The notes under the pieces were generated by a model. The model did not search any database. It was given only the letters and a program-made list of their open reading frames with translations, and was not told where the DNA came from. Positions 8,925 through 18,041 of a stretch of DNA of 64,000 nucleotides are shown in pieces. Source of the stretch: Gilliamella sp. ESL0441 (GTDB taxonomy: Bacteria; Pseudomonadota; Gammaproteobacteria; Enterobacterales; Orbaceae); contig NZ_CP048264.1 in the NCBI RefSeq assembly GCF_019469185.1, forward strand, positions 1,922,001-1,986,000, written 5' to 3'. Positions within the stretch are counted from its first letter, which is position 1, and each line of letters begins with the position of its first letter. Position numbers and translations under genes: made by a program.

Positions 8925-9572
8925 ATGAATGAAGCGGCTTTTTTTAATGTTGATAATACGCTAATCAACATCGAAAGTATGTTTGATTTTTATCACTATT
9001 GGGCTGAAATAACAGAAAATAAAGATAAATACAATTCTTATATTAAAAACTTTAAGCAAGACATTGCTAATAATGTTCCAAGAACAATTGTAAATCGAAA
9101 ATATTATCAGGAATTTCAGAATCAAACTCTAGAGAGTTTAAATGATAGAGCAAATAAATGGTTTGAAAATTTATTACAAAAAAATCCACCGTTAATACAT
9201 AAAACTATAGAACGTTTAAACTTTCATAAAAAAGAAAATTTCAGGATTGTTTTTGTATCTGGTTCGATGAAACCTTTGTTAGAACCTTTAGCTAGATATT
9301 TAGGTGCCAATGATATCCTCTGCACAACACTTGAAATTGAAAATGGGATACTGACAGGCAATATTTTACCACCACAAACAATTGGTGAAGGAAAGCACGT
9401 TGCCATGAAAAACTATGCAGTAATAAATAATATTAACCTAGGAGAATCCTTTGCATATGGCGATGATATTTCAGATATACCAATGCTTGAGTCGGTAGGC
9501 AATGCTGTCTGTGTTGACCCTAAAACAGACTTGATAAAGTATGCAAAGGAAAAAAATTGGGAGATTTTATAA
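8925..9572 (+). CDS. HAD-IB-like protein with an altered nucleophile
   Basis: A 215-residue HAD-superfamily protein resembling SerB-type phosphatases. Motif II is VFVSGS near residue 108, motif III a Lys in GEGKHVAMK, and motif IV YGDDISDIPML near 180. Motif I reads FFNVDNTLI, so the first Asp, normally the phosphoryl-accepting nucleophile, is Asn at residue 8 (codon AAT, one base from GAT). If correct, ordinary phosphatase chemistry should be lost or strongly reduced. GGAGAG precedes the ATG. Probably in one operon with the MFS and exported protein genes. Confidence 0.78.
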   Translation: MNEAAFFNVDNTLINIESMFDFYHYWAEITENKDKYNSYIKNFKQDIANNVPRTIVNRKYYQEFQNQTLESLNDRANKWFENLLQKNPPLIHKTIERLNFHKKENFRIVFVSGSMKPLLEPLARYLGANDILCTTLEIENGILTGNILPPQTIGEGKHVAMKNYAVINNINLGESFAYGDDISDIPMLESVGNAVCVDPKTDLIKYAKEKNWEIL

Positions 9573-9616
9573 TATAAGATTTTAACTTTTTTTATTATCA
9601 AATATCAATTTTAATT

Positions 9617-9648
9617 CATCTTAACAAGCGTTTTAACTTGTTAAGATG
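9617..9648. repeat. Perfect hairpin between convergent genes
   Basis: CATCTTAACAAG and CTTGTTAAGATG form a perfect 12-base stem with an eight-base loop. It lies between the HAD gene and the convergent metG. Neither strand has a clear T run after it, so it may be a non-canonical terminator or an mRNA-protecting hairpin. Confidence 0.6.
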
Positions 9649-9668
9649 TAAAAAAAGAAAACAATTAA

Positions 9669-11696
9669 TTACGAAATTCGCATACCTGGTTTTGCTCCAC
9701 TATCAGGTGACAATAAGTAAACGCCTTCACTATCATCTTTACCACTTGCACAAAGTACCATGCCTTCAGAGATACCAAAACGCATTTTACGAGGCGCTAA
9801 GTTAGCGATCATAATCGTTAATCTGCCCACTAAAACTTGAGGATCAGGATAAAACTCTTTAATGCCTGAAAAGACATTACGAGTTTCGTCTCCTATATCA
9901 AGTGTAAGTTGCAATAATTTGTCTGATCCTTCAACAACACTTGCATTTTTAATTAATGCAACACGCATATCCACTTTTGCAAAATCATCAAAATTGATCG
10001 TGTCAGCAATCGGTTCAGCAACTTTTTCTTTAGCTGGCGTCGCTAATGCAGCTTGTTGTTTTGTTTCATCAATCATAGCAGTAATTTTATCCATATCTAT
10101 ACGGTTAAATAGGGCTTTAAATTTGTTAATATTGTGTCCGGTCAAAGGTTGATTAATCGAATCCCACGTTAATTGGCTATTTAAAAATGCTTCAGTGCGT
10201 TCTGCTAATGCTGGCACAATAGGTTTTAAATAGGTCATTAAAATACGGAATAGATGAATCCCCATTGAACAAATATCTTGTAATGCTTGATCTTGCCCTT
10301 CTTGTTTTGCTACAACCCACGGCGCTTTTTCATCTATATAACGATTTGCTTCGTCAGCCAGTGCCATAATTTCACGTATTGCTTTACCGGATTCACGTTG
10401 TTCAAAATAATCAGCAATTACTTTTGATTTTTCAATGAACAAAGCATAAAGTTCTGGCTCAGAAAGATTATCAGACAATTTACCGTCAAAACGTTTGCTG
10501 ATAAAGCCTGCCGAACGGGAAGCAATATTAACAACTTTATTGACTAAATCACTATTAACACGTTGGACAAAATCTTCCAAATTTAAATCGATATCATCAA
10601 TATGTGGCGACAATTTCGCTGCATAATAGTAACGCAAGCAGTCTGGATCTAAATGTTTTAAGTAAGTACTTGCCTGAATGAAAGTTCCACGTGATTTTGA
10701 CATTTTTGCACCATCAACCGTGACATAGCCATGAACAAAAATATTGGAAGGTTTACGATGTTCACTACCGTCTAACATTGCTGGCCAAAATAGACTATGG
10801 AAGTAGACAATATCTTTACCGATAAAATGATAAAGTTCAGTCGTTGAGTTTTTATTCCAAAACTCATCAAATATCGCTTTATTATTTTTATTACAGTAGT
10901 TAAGGAAAGATCCCATATAACCTATTGGCGCATCTAACCAAACATAAAAATATTTACCGGGTGCATCCGGAATTTCAAAACCAAAATAAGGAGCATCACG
11001 ACTAATATCCCAAGGTTGTAATCCTGCTTCAAACCACTCTTGCATTTTATTCGCAACTTGATCTTGCAATGTGCCCGATCGGATCCATGCCTGTAACATT
11101 TCTGAAAAAGCGGGCAAATCAAAAAAGAAATGCTCTGAGTCTTTCATTATTGGGGTTGCGCCAGAAATAACCGATTGAGGATTAATGAGATCAATTGGAT
11201 TATAAGTTGCACCACAAACTTCACAGTTATCACCATATTGATCTGGGGCTTTACAACGTGGACACGTGCCTTTCACAAACCGATCAGGTAAAAACATCTG
11301 TTTTTCTGGGTCAAATAATTGTGATATTACTTTTGTTTTGATATAACCATTGGCTTTTAGCTTTTTATAAATCTGTTCAGATATCTCACGATTTTCTGGA
11401 CTATGCGTTGAATGGTAATTGTCATAACTGATGTTAAATCCAGCAAAATCACGTTGATGCTCAGTTTTAACTTCTGCAATCATCTGTTCAGGCGTCATCC
11501 CTAGTTGTTGGGCTTTAAGCATGATTGGCGTACCATGCGCATCATCTGCACAAATAAAGTAAATCTCATTGCCACGCATTCGTTGATAGCGTACCCATAC
11601 ATCAGCCTGAATATGTTCTAGCATATGTCCTAAGTGAATTGAACCATTTGCATAAGGAAGTGCACAAGTCACTAATATTTTGCGTTTTGTTGTCAT
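9669..11696 (-). CDS. metG: Methionyl-tRNA synthetase
   Basis: Charges tRNA-Met with methionine; cytoplasmic homodimer. 675 residues, the usual MetG1 length. The class I HIGH signature is HLGHM near residue 22 and the KMSKS loop is KMSKSRG near 333. The zinc knuckle has CPRC near 146 and CEVC near 158. The C-terminal 100 residues from [14 protein letters not shown] are the EMAP-like tRNA-binding and dimerisation domain. It is divergent from mrp, as in enterobacteria. Confidence 0.98.
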   Translation of the reverse strand: MTTKRKILVTCALPYANGSIHLGHMLEHIQADVWVRYQRMRGNEIYFICADDAHGTPIMLKAQQLGMTPEQMIAEVKTEHQRDFAGFNISYDNYHSTHSPENREISEQIYKKLKANGYIKTKVISQLFDPEKQMFLPDRFVKGTCPRCKAPDQYGDNCEVCGATYNPIDLINPQSVISGATPIMKDSEHFFFDLPAFSEMLQAWIRSGTLQDQVANKMQEWFEAGLQPWDISRDAPYFGFEIPDAPGKYFYVWLDAPIGYMGSFLNYCNKNNKAIFDEFWNKNSTTELYHFIGKDIVYFHSLFWPAMLDGSEHRKPSNIFVHGYVTVDGAKMSKSRGTFIQASTYLKHLDPDCLRYYYAAKLSPHIDDIDLNLEDFVQRVNSDLVNKVVNIASRSAGFISKRFDGKLSDNLSEPELYALFIEKSKVIADYFEQRESGKAIREIMALADEANRYIDEKAPWVVAKQEGQDQALQDICSMGIHLFRILMTYLKPIVPALAERTEAFLNSQLTWDSINQPLTGHNINKFKALFNRIDMDKITAMIDETKQQAALATPAKEKVAEPIADTINFDDFAKVDMRVALIKNASVVEGSDKLLQLTLDIGDETRNVFSGIKEFYPDPQVLVGRLTIMIANLAPRKMRFGISEGMVLCASGKDDSEGVYLLSPDSGAKPGMRIS

Positions 11697-11948
11697 GTCA
11701 ATTTAATACCCTTTATTACATAATGTCGGGAATAGTACATCAAACATGGGATTATCGCTAGATTTATGCCATAATTTAATAAAAATTCTTTCCAGATTCA
11801 GAAAAATCAGCAAACTAATGATTCACGATATTTTGGAAAGCATAAAATAATTTGGCTGTTCTCAATATTTTACTTAAATAAGCATGATAATTATACAAAT
11901 CAGCATTAAAGCAGATAAAACCGTAGATAAAAATGAAGGCTAATCACC

Positions 11949-13016
11949 ATGGAACCCAAAAAGATTCTTGAAAATTTTGCTCATCCTACTTTGCGAAAAA
12001 ATTTAATCGAATTAGGTGCAGTTAAAAAGTGTGAAATGGAAAATCAAACTTTGCATATTCATTTAACGATGCCCTTTGCATGGCAAATCACTTTTGAAGA
12101 GCTGAAAAAAACCATTACACCTCAATTACTCGAACTTGACGGTCTAAAACAAGTGAATTGGCAAATTGATTTCAATATTGCCACCCTAAAACGAGCAAAT
12201 CATCAACAAGCGATAAAAAACATTAAAAACATCATCGCTATTAGCTCTGGTAAAGGTGGAGTCGGTAAATCATCAACCGCGATTAACCTTGCGCTTGCAC
12301 TGCAAAAACAAGGCGCCAAAGTTGGTATTTTAGACGCAGATATTTATGGCCCTTCTATACCTACCATGTTAGGAACCGAAAAACAACAGCCACTTACTCC
12401 AGACAATAAACATATGACCCCAATTATGGCCTATGAATTAGCCAGTAACTCGATTGGCTATTTAGTCGATTCAGATGGAGCTATGGTATGGCGAGGACCA
12501 ATGGCAAGTAAAGCATTATTGCAAATTTTACAAGACACGCTTTGGCCTGAACTTGATTATTTAGTAATTGATATGCCACCAGGTACAGGAGATATCCAAT
12601 TAACACTCGCGCAAAGCATTCCTGTTACCGCCGCGGTGATTGTTACCACGCCACAAGATATTGCCTTAATCGACGCTAAAAAAGGGATCACAATGTTTAA
12701 TAAGGTTAATGTTCCGACGTTAGGCATTGTCGAAAACATGAGTTACCATATTTGTGAAAATTGTGGGCATCATGAGGCAATTTTTGGTGAAGGTGGCGCT
12801 GCACAGCTTGCCGAAAAATATCAAACTCAATTACTTGGGCAAATACCGCTACATAAAATGTTGCGACAAGACCTTGATACCGGAACGCCAACAGTTATTA
12901 GTCATCCAGACAGTGAATTTACTCAAAATTATTGTCGAATTGCTGGGCAACTTGCCAGTGAATTATATTGGCAAGGCGAAGCGATTTTACCGGATATCTC
13001 ATTTAAAGCGTTATAG
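11949..13016 (+). CDS. mrp: Iron-sulfur cluster carrier protein Mrp (ApbC)
   Basis: P-loop ATPase that carries 4Fe-4S clusters to target apoproteins. Residues 1-75 are an MIP18-like domain. The deviant Walker A SSGKGGVGKSS lies near residue 98, DADIYGPSIP follows, and VIDMPPGTGD near 200 is the Walker B region. The cluster-binding CENC is near residue 262. 355 residues. It has its own promoter region of about 250 bp shared with metG. Confidence 0.95.
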   Translation: MEPKKILENFAHPTLRKNLIELGAVKKCEMENQTLHIHLTMPFAWQITFEELKKTITPQLLELDGLKQVNWQIDFNIATLKRANHQQAIKNIKNIIAISSGKGGVGKSSTAINLALALQKQGAKVGILDADIYGPSIPTMLGTEKQQPLTPDNKHMTPIMAYELASNSIGYLVDSDGAMVWRGPMASKALLQILQDTLWPELDYLVIDMPPGTGDIQLTLAQSIPVTAAVIVTTPQDIALIDAKKGITMFNKVNVPTLGIVENMSYHICENCGHHEAIFGEGGAAQLAEKYQTQLLGQIPLHKMLRQDLDTGTPTVISHPDSEFTQNYCRIAGQLASELYWQGEAILPDISFKAL

Positions 13017-13026
13017 TAGTTTAACT

Positions 13027-13060
13027 TGATATTGGTTGTTTAACGAAACAACCAATATCA
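13027..13060. repeat. Perfect 15-base hairpin after mrp
   Basis: TGATATTGGTTGTTT and its exact complement flank an AACG tetraloop. It sits between mrp and the convergent phosphatase gene. It lacks a T run on the plus strand, so factor-independent termination is uncertain. Confidence 0.65.
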
Positions 13061-13117
13061 GCCTTAAATTGATAAACATTGGATTTACAATCCAGTCATA
13101 GCCGTTGTTAACTTTTA

Positions 13118-13879
13118 TTACTTTTTGCTTTGTTGATTGGTTTTTAAGTGGTTAAACTCCATTTTGGCTTTTGCTAATTGTTGATTAAACTGCGAATTAG
13201 CGTGCAATTGAGCAACGACACTCGCCGCCATCACTCTAGCTGCATCAATATCACTTTGCCAATGGTATCCACAAATAACACGACTTTCACCCACTTCAAG
13301 ACCACGTTTTAAAATTTCATTTTGACGTTGTGGGTTGATTTCAGCTAACACCAGCGATATAGCAAAACCAATTGTTGTATGTCCTGATGGATAAGATCCA
13401 TTGGTAGACAGCGTTTTTTCGTCTTCTGGTCGGCAAGTCGGCTCATTGAAAAATGAAAATGGTCGAATACGGTTGTAATAATTTTTAGCAGAACGAGTAG
13501 CCAGATCACCAGCATCTTCTTTCATTGTAGTAATTAATTTATAAATTTCGGGCGTTTTGGTTGCCGATATGTCTAATCCAAAAGACTTTGAAAATTGCTC
13601 AGTAACATTTTCTTTACTCGAATCCGCATCAACATAAGCTTGCTTTCCTCGTTCGGTATGACGCATCGATTTACCCCAATCATACATAGCTTTATCTCTT
13701 AAAAATTCGACACTGGTAAATGCAGGAGGAGGGGGTAACAATTGGAAACTATCGGGAGCTTCATTTTCGGTAAGAAAATAGTCATTGGGATGTGTTGTCA
13801 CATCTTTTATTTCTAGAGCAAATGCTTGGAGACAAAATAAAACATACAACACAATACTTTTAACTAACATTTTTTGCAT
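13118..13879 (-). CDS. Class A non-specific acid phosphatase (PhoN-like)
   Basis: Periplasmic PAP2-superfamily phosphatase. The catalytic signature is present in order: K-N-Y-Y-N-R-I-R-P near mature residue 130, PSGHTT near 162, and SRVICGYHWQSDID near 198, giving the Arg-His-Asp set. The ATG at 13877-13879 is chosen because AAAGGGG lies six bases upstream and it yields a clean signal peptide (MQKMLVKSIVLYVLFCLQAFA). This start gives 253 residues, normal for the family. A longer frame begins 54 bases upstream but starts with non-hydrophobic sequence. Confidence 0.9.
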   Translation of the reverse strand: MQKMLVKSIVLYVLFCLQAFALEIKDVTTHPNDYFLTENEAPDSFQLLPPPPAFTSVEFLRDKAMYDWGKSMRHTERGKQAYVDADSSKENVTEQFSKSFGLDISATKTPEIYKLITTMKEDAGDLATRSAKNYYNRIRPFSFFNEPTCRPEDEKTLSTNGSYPSGHTTIGFAISLVLAEINPQRQNEILKRGLEVGESRVICGYHWQSDIDAARVMAASVVAQLHANSQFNQQLAKAKMEFNHLKTNQQSKK

Positions 13880-14173
13880 AGCCATCCCCTTTATCTTTCT
13901 CGATATCAATATTCCAATATGGTTTGTATACAAATGATTAAATGTCTTATTACACTTTTCATATAATGAAGTCGTCTAAATCATTTAGTTTAATAACTTT
14001 GATTTATTTAGTATTTATCAATGTTAAAATGGATTATTGAATTAATAAATGGCAACATTTATATTATGTGATAACTATCACATTCCCATATAGATCCCTT
14101 TCAAATAGTGATACTAAGATTAAATAATCTTTTTTGATTTAATCATACTTGTTGAATAAAGACTCATTTAGAG

Positions 14174-14527
14174 TTAAGAAAAAATCTTATCTCTAAACAT
14201 AAAAAATACTGCGCCAAGCAAACAGAAACCAGCCCAAATATAATCAGTTTTAAAAGGTTCTTTTAAGATAAAAATTGAAAAAGGTATAAAGACAGATAAG
14301 CTTATGACTTCTTGAATAATTTTTAATTGACCAGCGGTGGCAACTTGAAAGCCTATACGATTAGCAGGAACCTGCAATAAATACTCAAATAGCGCAATAC
14401 CCCAACTAATAAAAACGGCAACAATCCAGACTTGATTATGCAAAAAACGTAAATGACCATACCAAGCAAACGTCATAAACATATTACTAAAAATTAATAA
14501 ACATATTGTAATAAGAAGTTGATTCAT
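14174..14527 (-). CDS. DMT-superfamily membrane protein (DUF486 family)
   Basis: Small inner-membrane protein of about 117 residues with four hydrophobic segments. The conserved pattern FAWYGHL near residue 20, SWGIALFEYLLQVPANRIG and the ending GAVFFMFR match the DUF486 family. A longer frame is open to 14665, but a promoter at 14561-14590 on this strand would start transcription inside it. I therefore use the Met at 14527 (Mets at 14536 and 14539 are also possible). Role unknown; the family belongs to the drug/metabolite transporter superfamily. Divergent from sotB. Confidence 0.75.
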   Translation of the reverse strand: MNQLLITICLLIFSNMFMTFAWYGHLRFLHNQVWIVAVFISWGIALFEYLLQVPANRIGFQVATAGQLKIIQEVISLSVFIPFSIFILKEPFKTDYIWAGFCLLGAVFFMFRDKIFS

Positions 14528-14560
14528 GATTATCATCATTGCAAGTAGAAAGGTATGGAT

Positions 14561-14590
14561 ATTATATACCAGTTGCGAATGTAGGTACAA
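14561..14590 (-). promoter_or_regulatory. Sigma-70 promoter for the DUF486 gene
   Basis: On the minus strand TTGTAC (14585-14590) and TATAAT (14561-14566) are 18 bases apart. Its position rules out translation starts above about 14550. Confidence 0.6.
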
Positions 14591-14716
14591 AATCGATAAA
14601 GAATGCCGATTAGTTGTCATCAAAGATGATAGAATTATCTTTGCTGTCTGTTTAATAAAGAACATTATTCAGTTATAATGACAATCAATCTATTTATCCC
14701 TTCTTTGAAAAACAAC

Positions 14717-15883
14717 ATGATAAATAATGCTAATAAACGGTCTCGAATTTGGTCGTCAATATTATGTTTGGCATTTGCAGCATTTATTTTTAATACCACC
14801 GAATTTGTTCCTGTAGGGTTATTACCCAACATCGCTAAAAGTTTTTCAATGGATGAAGCACATGCTGGATTATTATTAACTATCTATGCTTGGTCTGTTT
14901 CATTATTATCGTTACCCTTAACGGTATTAACCTCAAAAATGGATCGCCGAAAACTCCTTGTTTTCTTATTCTGTTTATTTATTGGTAGCCATATCTTAGC
15001 GGGTTTTGCTTGGGATTTTTATAGTTTAATGGTAGCCAGAATTGGGATCGCCTGTGCGCACGCTGTATTTTGGGCTATTACTACGCCTTTAGCTGTTCGA
15101 CTTGCACCCAATGGCAAAAAAGCTAAAGCAATGGGTTTTATTGTTGTTGGCGTTTCAATGGCAACAATTTTAGGTATTCCAATTGGCACGATAATTGGAC
15201 AAGTTGTTGGTTGGCGGATTACTTTTTTATGTATCGGTTTTATTGCTTTTTGTGTCATGGTTTCATTACTCTATTTATTACCGCCTGTGCCAAGCACAGA
15301 CACCTTATCTATCCGTGATATTCCAAAAGTACTTAAACGACCAATATTACTTAATATCTATCTGTTAACAGCAATTATTATTACTGGTCATTTTTGTGCT
15401 TATACCTATATCACCCCATTTATGATAAATGTCGGTGGCTTTAACGAAAAAGTGGTGGTTAGCATACTATTAGCTATTGGTTTTTCAGGTATGATCGGCA
15501 GTGTTGTCTTTGCTAAATATTCGGATAGACATCCAACAGCAATTCTAATCATCCCTTTGTTATTATTGATGATTTGTTTACTTTCACTCTATGTTTGCTC
15601 GTTCAATTTAATTACTGCAATCTTACAAGGCATGTTATGGGGACTTGCGATCACCATCATCGGCATGGTTATGCAAAGTAAAGTCATTGATGTTGCTCCA
15701 GATGCAGCTGATATTGCAACATCTGTTTATTCAGGTATTTATAATATCGGCATTGGAGCAGGTGCGTTTGTAGGTAGCCAAGTATTAGTCAGACTATCAA
15801 CCGAGTATATCGGGTTTATTGGTGCAATATTTGTCATTTTCGCATTAGCACTCTTTTTTGTATTAACAAAAAGAACATGGTAA
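14717..15883 (+). CDS. sotB: Sugar efflux transporter SotB (MFS)
   Basis: Twelve-segment inner-membrane exporter that in E. coli exports arabinose and related sugars. The segments AAFIFNTTEFVPVGLLP, LTIYAWSVSLLSLP, ASVM-equivalent RRKLLVFLFCLFI, FAHA-like ACAHAVFW and the C-terminal SGIYNIGIGAGAFVG track E. coli SotB closely. The Met at 14717 is preferred over 14678 because a TATAAT at 14674-14679 overlaps the upstream ATG. This choice gives 388 residues against about 396 in E. coli. Divergent from the DUF486 gene. Confidence 0.87.
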   Translation: MINNANKRSRIWSSILCLAFAAFIFNTTEFVPVGLLPNIAKSFSMDEAHAGLLLTIYAWSVSLLSLPLTVLTSKMDRRKLLVFLFCLFIGSHILAGFAWDFYSLMVARIGIACAHAVFWAITTPLAVRLAPNGKKAKAMGFIVVGVSMATILGIPIGTIIGQVVGWRITFLCIGFIAFCVMVSLLYLLPPVPSTDTLSIRDIPKVLKRPILLNIYLLTAIIITGHFCAYTYITPFMINVGGFNEKVVVSILLAIGFSGMIGSVVFAKYSDRHPTAILIIPLLLLMICLLSLYVCSFNLITAILQGMLWGLAITIIGMVMQSKVIDVAPDAADIATSVYSGIYNIGIGAGAFVGSQVLVRLSTEYIGFIGAIFVIFALALFFVLTKRTW

Positions 15884-15891
15884 ATGCTAAC

Positions 15892-15914
15892 AAGAGCTTG
15901 CCAAGCAAGCTCTT
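15892..15914. repeat. Hairpin between convergent sotB and uup
   Basis: AAGAGCTTG, loop CCAAG, CAAGCTCTT. Nine-base perfect stem without a T run. Confidence 0.55.
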
Positions 15915-15921
15915 AACACGA

Positions 15922-17841
15922 CTATTGTTGACTTAACGACTCAAGCGCTTCCCAACGAGCAAAGATGGCTTCTAGTTCAGCTTCTTTATTGGCCAAATCA
16001 GTTAAAATCGGGCTCGTCACCTCGTGGGGTTGATTGAAAAAATCACTGTGCCCTATTTGCGCTTGTAAATCAGCTATTGCTAATTCCAATTGCTCTATTT
16101 GGCTTGGTAACTGTGCTAATTCACGTTGTTCATGATAACTTAACTTTACTTTCTTTTTCGCTTCAGGCACGTTAGCTTGAGCAGTTACCGCTTTTTCATC
16201 TTTTTTAACCGGTGCACTATTTTTATTCACCGACACGGGTTTTGCTTGCTGCTGTTGCTGTAAAGCATCAGTATATCCGCCTGCATAAATACCGATATGA
16301 CCTTTTTCTTCAAAAAACCAACATTGAGTAACCACATTATCAACAAACTGTCGATCATGGCTAACCAATAAAACGGTGCCTTGATAATCATTGACTAGCT
16401 CTTCTAATAACTCTAATGTTTCAATATCCAGATCATTGGTGGGCTCATCGAGTACTAATAAATTACTTGGTTTTAAAAATAATTTAGCTAACAATAAACG
16501 ATTTCGCTCTCCCCCTGATAATGCACGAACAGGAGTTCTGGCGCGTTTAGGTGGAAACAAAAAGTCCTGCAAATAGCCAAGCACGTGACGAGATCGACCA
16601 TTAACCATCACCTCTTGCTTACCTTCAGCCAAATTATCCATCACTGTCTTTTCAGGATCCAACTCAAGTCGATACTGATCAAAATAAGCGACTTCCAATT
16701 TGGTACCACAATGGACGCTACCCGATGTCGGCTGTAAGTTACCTAACATCAGCTTTAAAAGTGTTGTTTTACCTATACCATTAGGACCAATCAGCGCAAT
16801 TTTATCGCCACGTAATACTTGTACCGTAAAATCATTAACCAATAATTTATCTGCGACTTGATAGCTCACATTATCTAATTCAAAAACAATCTTGCCAGAG
16901 CGCAACGCTTCTTCAATTTGCATTTTCGCACTGCCCATGACTTGGCGACGCTGCGCATACTCTTGTCTCATTGCTTTTAAAGCACGTACTCTACCTTCGT
17001 TACGTGTTCGACGAGCTTTAATCCCTTGACGTATCCAGACTTCCTCTTGAGCTAATTTTTTATCAAATTCTGCATTTTGCAACTCTTCTACACGCAAGGC
17101 CTCTTCTTTACCAATAAGGTAGCTATCATAGTCCCCACCCCATGAAGCCACTTTTCCCCTATCGAGATCAATAATACGTGTTGCCATTTGTCGAATAAAA
17201 GAACGATCATGTGAAATAAATACAATACTGCCATTAAAGCTTTTTAAAAACTCCTCAAGCCATTTAATCGTTTCAATATCTAAATGGTTAGTTGGCTCAT
17301 CCAGTAATAACACTGACGGTTGACACACTAATGCTTTAGCCAATGCAGCTTTACGCAACCACCCACCTGATAAGGATGACAGTAGCGCATCACCATCTAA
17401 TGAAAGTGAAGAGATAACATTACGAATGCGATTATCAAGTTGCCAACCATTTTGTTGATCTAATTGCTCTTGTAATTTCGCTAATTTAGCCAAATTACTT
17501 TCACTGGGATCGAGTTCAATACGATGAGATAAATCATAATAATCCCTCAATAATTGAGCTTGTTCTTTTAAGCCTTCTGCAACGAAATCAAAAACATTTC
17601 CTTGAATATCCCTTGGAGGATCTTGTTGTAAACGTGACACAACAACATTATTCTCATAAATAATTTGACCTTCATCTAATGGTACTTCTTTATTAAGGAC
17701 TTTAAGCAGTGTTGATTTACCGGCTCCATTACGTCCGACAAGACAGACTCGCTCATTAGCTTCAATTGACATATCAATATGATCAAGTAGGGGCGCATCG
17801 CTAAAGGAAAGGTGAGCATTTGTGAGGTTGATTAATGACAT
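15922..17841 (-). CDS. uup: ABC-F ATPase Uup
   Basis: Cytoplasmic ABC-F protein with two ATPase domains and no membrane segments, acting on ribosomes; in E. coli loss raises precise excision of transposons. First Walker A GRNGAGKST near residue 38, signature LSGGWLRKAALA near 157 and DEPTNHLD. Second Walker A GPNGIGKTT near 354, LSGGERNRLLLA near 442 and DEPTNDLD. The C-terminal region from about 560 is a Lys/Glu-rich linker and a coiled coil, the Uup DNA-binding tail. 639 residues. Confidence 0.95.
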   Translation of the reverse strand: MSLINLTNAHLSFSDAPLLDHIDMSIEANERVCLVGRNGAGKSTLLKVLNKEVPLDEGQIIYENNVVVSRLQQDPPRDIQGNVFDFVAEGLKEQAQLLRDYYDLSHRIELDPSESNLAKLAKLQEQLDQQNGWQLDNRIRNVISSLSLDGDALLSSLSGGWLRKAALAKALVCQPSVLLLDEPTNHLDIETIKWLEEFLKSFNGSIVFISHDRSFIRQMATRIIDLDRGKVASWGGDYDSYLIGKEEALRVEELQNAEFDKKLAQEEVWIRQGIKARRTRNEGRVRALKAMRQEYAQRRQVMGSAKMQIEEALRSGKIVFELDNVSYQVADKLLVNDFTVQVLRGDKIALIGPNGIGKTTLLKLMLGNLQPTSGSVHCGTKLEVAYFDQYRLELDPEKTVMDNLAEGKQEVMVNGRSRHVLGYLQDFLFPPKRARTPVRALSGGERNRLLLAKLFLKPSNLLVLDEPTNDLDIETLELLEELVNDYQGTVLLVSHDRQFVDNVVTQCWFFEEKGHIGIYAGGYTDALQQQQQAKPVSVNKNSAPVKKDEKAVTAQANVPEAKKKVKLSYHEQRELAQLPSQIEQLELAIADLQAQIGHSDFFNQPHEVTSPILTDLANKEAELEAIFARWEALESLSQQ

Positions 17842-18041
17842 ATTCTGTATTTTTATTTGGCAATTAACTGATATAACGTTATTCTATCATAAAGTTGCCT
17901 TAAGCAACTAAAATCAATTCGCCAAAATTTTACTAAAAACTTCGCTAAAGTGAAATTACTGTTCTCTTTCCTTAAACAACTAATACTGTTATATTTATTT
18001 AATTAAAGGAAATATAAATGAATTTCAGTATGGAGGTTATT

